Assembly (NCBI GenBank): GCA_016794735.1
Contig: JAEUJK010000705.1
Span: 1 to 15,168 of the forward strand
Direction of reading: 5' to 3'
DNA length: 15,168 bases
Origin: Gemmatimonadota bacterium
GTDB taxonomy: Bacteria > Gemmatimonadota > Gemmatimonadetes > Gemmatimonadales > Gemmatimonadaceae
This document shows positions 13,338-15,168 of this stretch, piece by piece. Numbering within the stretch: the stretch's first letter is position 1; each line of letters starts with the position of its first letter. Under the pieces are notes generated by a model, which was not told the DNA's origin, did no database searches, and saw only the letters and a list, made by a program, of their open reading frames with translations. The position numbers were made by a program, and so were the translations under genes.

Positions 13338-15088
13338 CGCGGCGTGCGTGGTGGGGCCTCCTGGCCGGGACCGCGATCGGCACGGCCGTGCTGGCCGGCG
13401 CGCTGCAAGGGATCATTGGGGCGATCCGGCACGTGGGGCTGCACGACTTCATCTGGCTGAGCCGCGACTATGTCTGGATGACGCCGCTCGGCAACCTCGT
13501 CCTCTTCCTCGCGGCCGTGGTTCCCTTCGGGCTCCTGGGGATGGCCTGGCCGCGGGTGCGTGATGGCCGTGTGGCCGGATTTGTCTTCGGGACCCTCGCA
13601 GCGCTGACGCTTGTCCTGCTGGTCCCCGGGCTCCACCACCTCGCCGCGCTCGCGGTGGCGGCGGGGATGGGGACCCGCCTGGCCGCGTGGCTCGGCACCG
13701 ATGCGGCGGCGCGGGCTGCCCGGTTGCGCCGGGCCGGGGTACGTGCGGGGGTGCTGCTCCTGCTCGTTGGGCTCGGGCGCGAACTGTGGGCGCGCCGGTC
13801 GTCGGCGCAGCAGATCGCGTCGCTCCCGGCGGCCACGGCCGACGCGCCCAACGTGCTCGTGATCATCCTCGACACGGTGCGCGCGGCCTCGATGTCGTTC
13901 CTGGGCTACGGGCGGGCCACCACCCCGCGCCTCGCGGCGTTTGGGGCCGAAGGCGCAGTCTTCGAGCAGGCCTGGAGCACCGCGCCGTGGACGCTGCCGT
14001 CGCACGCGGGGATGATGACGGGGAGGTACCCGAGCCAGACCAGCACCAACTGGCGCTCTCCCCTGGATGGCGCGGCGCCGACCCTCGCCGAGGCGTTAGG
14101 CGCCCGCGGCTATCGCACGGCAGGATTCGCGGCCAATCATTTCTATACGAGTTACGAGTCGGGGCTCACGCGCGGCTTTGCCGAGTACGCGGACTACCGG
14201 CGCACCGCGAAGCAGGTGCTGTTGAGTACGACGCTGACGCAGACCAACCTCTTCTGGTCGCTGCTGCACGGCAACGGGATCGTGCCGCGGCTGCGGGACC
14301 TGATGCGCATGGACCTGCGTCTGCAGACCATGTGGACCAGCGATCGCAAGCTGGCGGGTCATGTCACGACCGAGTTCCTGGAGTGGCAGGCGGGGGTATC
14401 GGGTCGGCCGTTCTTCGCCTTCCTCAACTTCTACGACGCCCACCTGCCGTACGACCCGCCCGCCCCATGGCGCACGCAGTTCGCGGCGGAACCGACGGAA
14501 CTCGATCGCTACGATGCCGGCATTGCGTACATGGACGAGATGCTCGGCGCCATGTTCGACTCGCTCCGTACGCGCGGGGTGCTCGACCGGACCCTCGTGG
14601 TGATCAGCTCGGACCACGGCGAGGGGTTTGGCGAACATGGACTGCATGGGCACGGAAACTCGCTCTACCGCACCGAACTCCATGTCCCGCTGGTCGTGCG
14701 GTATCCCGCTCGCATTCCCGCGGGGCTGCGGGTGACGGCGGCGACGACGCTGCGCGACCTGTCGGCCACCGTGCTCGACGCGGCGGGGGCACGCGCGGGG
14801 GCGCCGTCACTCCCGGGGACCTCGTGGTTCCAGCTCATCGCAGGGAACGCGGGCAGTGCGGTGGTCTCCGAGGTCTCGGCGGGGGTCAACGCCGAGCCGC
14901 ACCACCCGGTGTCGCGCGGGGCGATGCACTCGCTGGTGTCCGATAGCGCGCACTACATCAGGAATGGTGACGGCGTGGAGGAGTTGTACCACTGGCGGAC
15001 GGACCCCGCGGAGTCGGTCGACCAGTCGCGCTCCCCCTCCGCCGCCCTGCCCACCTGGCGGGAGTGGCTCGCGAGGGCGTTGCGTTAG
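13334..15088 (+). CDS. Membrane sulfatase-superfamily protein, array copy 4
   Basis: This 584-residue protein begins at the ATG of an ATGA overlap with the stop of copy 3, so the two are probably translationally coupled. An in-frame ATG exists at 13232 but would add 34 residues that are only copy 3 sequence read in another frame. The membrane domain has S-R-D-Y-V-W-M-T-P-L at 43-52. The enzyme domain has Asp180 (I-I-L-D-T-V-R), P-W-T-L-P-S-H with Thr220 as likely nucleophile, F-L-N-F-Y-D-A-H-L-P-Y-D, and Asp427-His428 in S-S-D-H-G-E. The C-terminus contains Y-I-R-N-G-D-G, also seen in related form in copies 1 and 3. As in its neighbours, no Cys is available for formylglycine, so a Thr-based phospho-transferase or hydrolase is more likely than a sulfatase. 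An inverted repeat directly after the stop suggests that the operon ends here. Confidence 0.87.
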   Translation: MTRRAWWGLLAGTAIGTAVLAGALQGIIGAIRHVGLHDFIWLSRDYVWMTPLGNLVLFLAAVVPFGLLGMAWPRVRDGRVAGFVFGTLAALTLVLLVPGLHHLAALAVAAGMGTRLAAWLGTDAAARAARLRRAGVRAGVLLLLVGLGRELWARRSSAQQIASLPAATADAPNVLVIILDTVRAASMSFLGYGRATTPRLAAFGAEGAVFEQAWSTAPWTLPSHAGMMTGRYPSQTSTNWRSPLDGAAPTLAEALGARGYRTAGFAANHFYTSYESGLTRGFAEYADYRRTAKQVLLSTTLTQTNLFWSLLHGNGIVPRLRDLMRMDLRLQTMWTSDRKLAGHVTTEFLEWQAGVSGRPFFAFLNFYDAHLPYDPPAPWRTQFAAEPTELDRYDAGIAYMDEMLGAMFDSLRTRGVLDRTLVVISSDHGEGFGEHGLHGHGNSLYRTELHVPLVVRYPARIPAGLRVTAATTLRDLSATVLDAAGARAGAPSLPGTSWFQLIAGNAGSAVVSEVSAGVNAEPHHPVSRGAMHSLVSDSAHYIRNGDGVEELYHWRTDPAESVDQSRSPSAALPTWREWLARALR

Positions 15089-15133
15089 GCGCCTGGCGCC
15101 GAGACCGGGCAGGCTGTCGCGCCAGGCGCGTTT
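15089..15133 (+). terminator. Inverted repeat ending the sulfatase-fold operon
   Basis: GCGCCTGGCGC (15089-15099) is exactly complementary to GCGCCAGGCGC (15119-15129), with a 19-nt loop and then GTTT. It starts immediately after the stop of array copy 4. The stem is strong but the T-tract is only three bases, so it is a plausible, non-classical terminator. Confidence 0.6.
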
Positions 15134-15146
15134 CGGCACCGCCACC

Positions 15147-15154
15147 AGGAGAGG
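15147..15154 (+). promoter_or_regulatory. Possible ribosome-binding site of a gene beyond the window
   Basis: AGGAGAGG is a good Shine-Dalgarno match 14 nt before the right edge, and no start codon follows within the window. It may belong to a gene that starts just outside, although the spacing would be long. Confidence 0.25.
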
Positions 15155-15168
15155 AACGGGGTCCACGG

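Noticed and set aside
1..15168. tRNA, rRNA, CRISPR arrays, transposases and attachment sites
   Set aside because: No cloverleaf-like, regularly spaced repeat, transposase or integrase signal was seen, and almost all sequence is explained by the listed genes.

Overview
The window is very GC-rich, densely coding, and has every convincing gene on the + strand. The mix of genes, the long GC-driven antisense frames and the repeated word GTTAGGCG suggest a soil-type bacterium, perhaps Gemmatimonadota. That placement is an impression from composition and was not tested by a search.

Region 1 (1-3662) is the end of an operon. It holds the C-terminal two thirds of an acyl-CoA dehydrogenase-type flavoprotein, an 855-residue fusion of an MBOAT membrane O-acyltransferase with an SGNH-hydrolase-like domain, and a free-standing 83-residue acyl/peptidyl carrier protein. 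A near-perfect Rho-independent terminator (3621-3662) closes it. MBOAT plus carrier protein plus SGNH domain recalls the DltB/DltC/DltD logic of surface acylation. The dehydrogenase suggests that the carrier-bound acyl group is oxidised first, as in prolyl-carrier-protein to pyrrolyl-carrier-protein chemistry.

Region 2 (3764-7864) holds a CPA2-type cation:proton antiporter and two tandem paralogous FAD-dependent halogenase-family proteins of 440 residues each. Both paralogues keep the WxWxIP signature, but only the first has Lys at the KxG position. A 32-bp perfect palindrome and a second small hairpin separate the two.

Region 3 (7871-15088) is a tandem array of four divergent paralogues, each with an N-terminal membrane domain and a C-terminal sulfatase/alkaline-phosphatase-superfamily domain. 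All four carry Thr at the nucleophile position instead of the Cys or Ser needed for formylglycine. They look like metal-dependent phospho-transferases or hydrolases of the EptA/LtaS kind, not true sulfatases. The second halogenase and all four run nearly end to end (6-nt gap, 72-nt gap, 8-nt overlap, 4-nt overlap). An inverted repeat follows the last one.

Working model (inference): an acyl group, possibly an aminoacyl group made upstream of the window, is loaded on the carrier protein, desaturated, perhaps halogenated, and passed by the MBOAT protein to a membrane or surface acceptor. The four membrane sulfatase-fold enzymes would add or remove another head group. The substrate, the acceptor and the link between the three regions are unproven.
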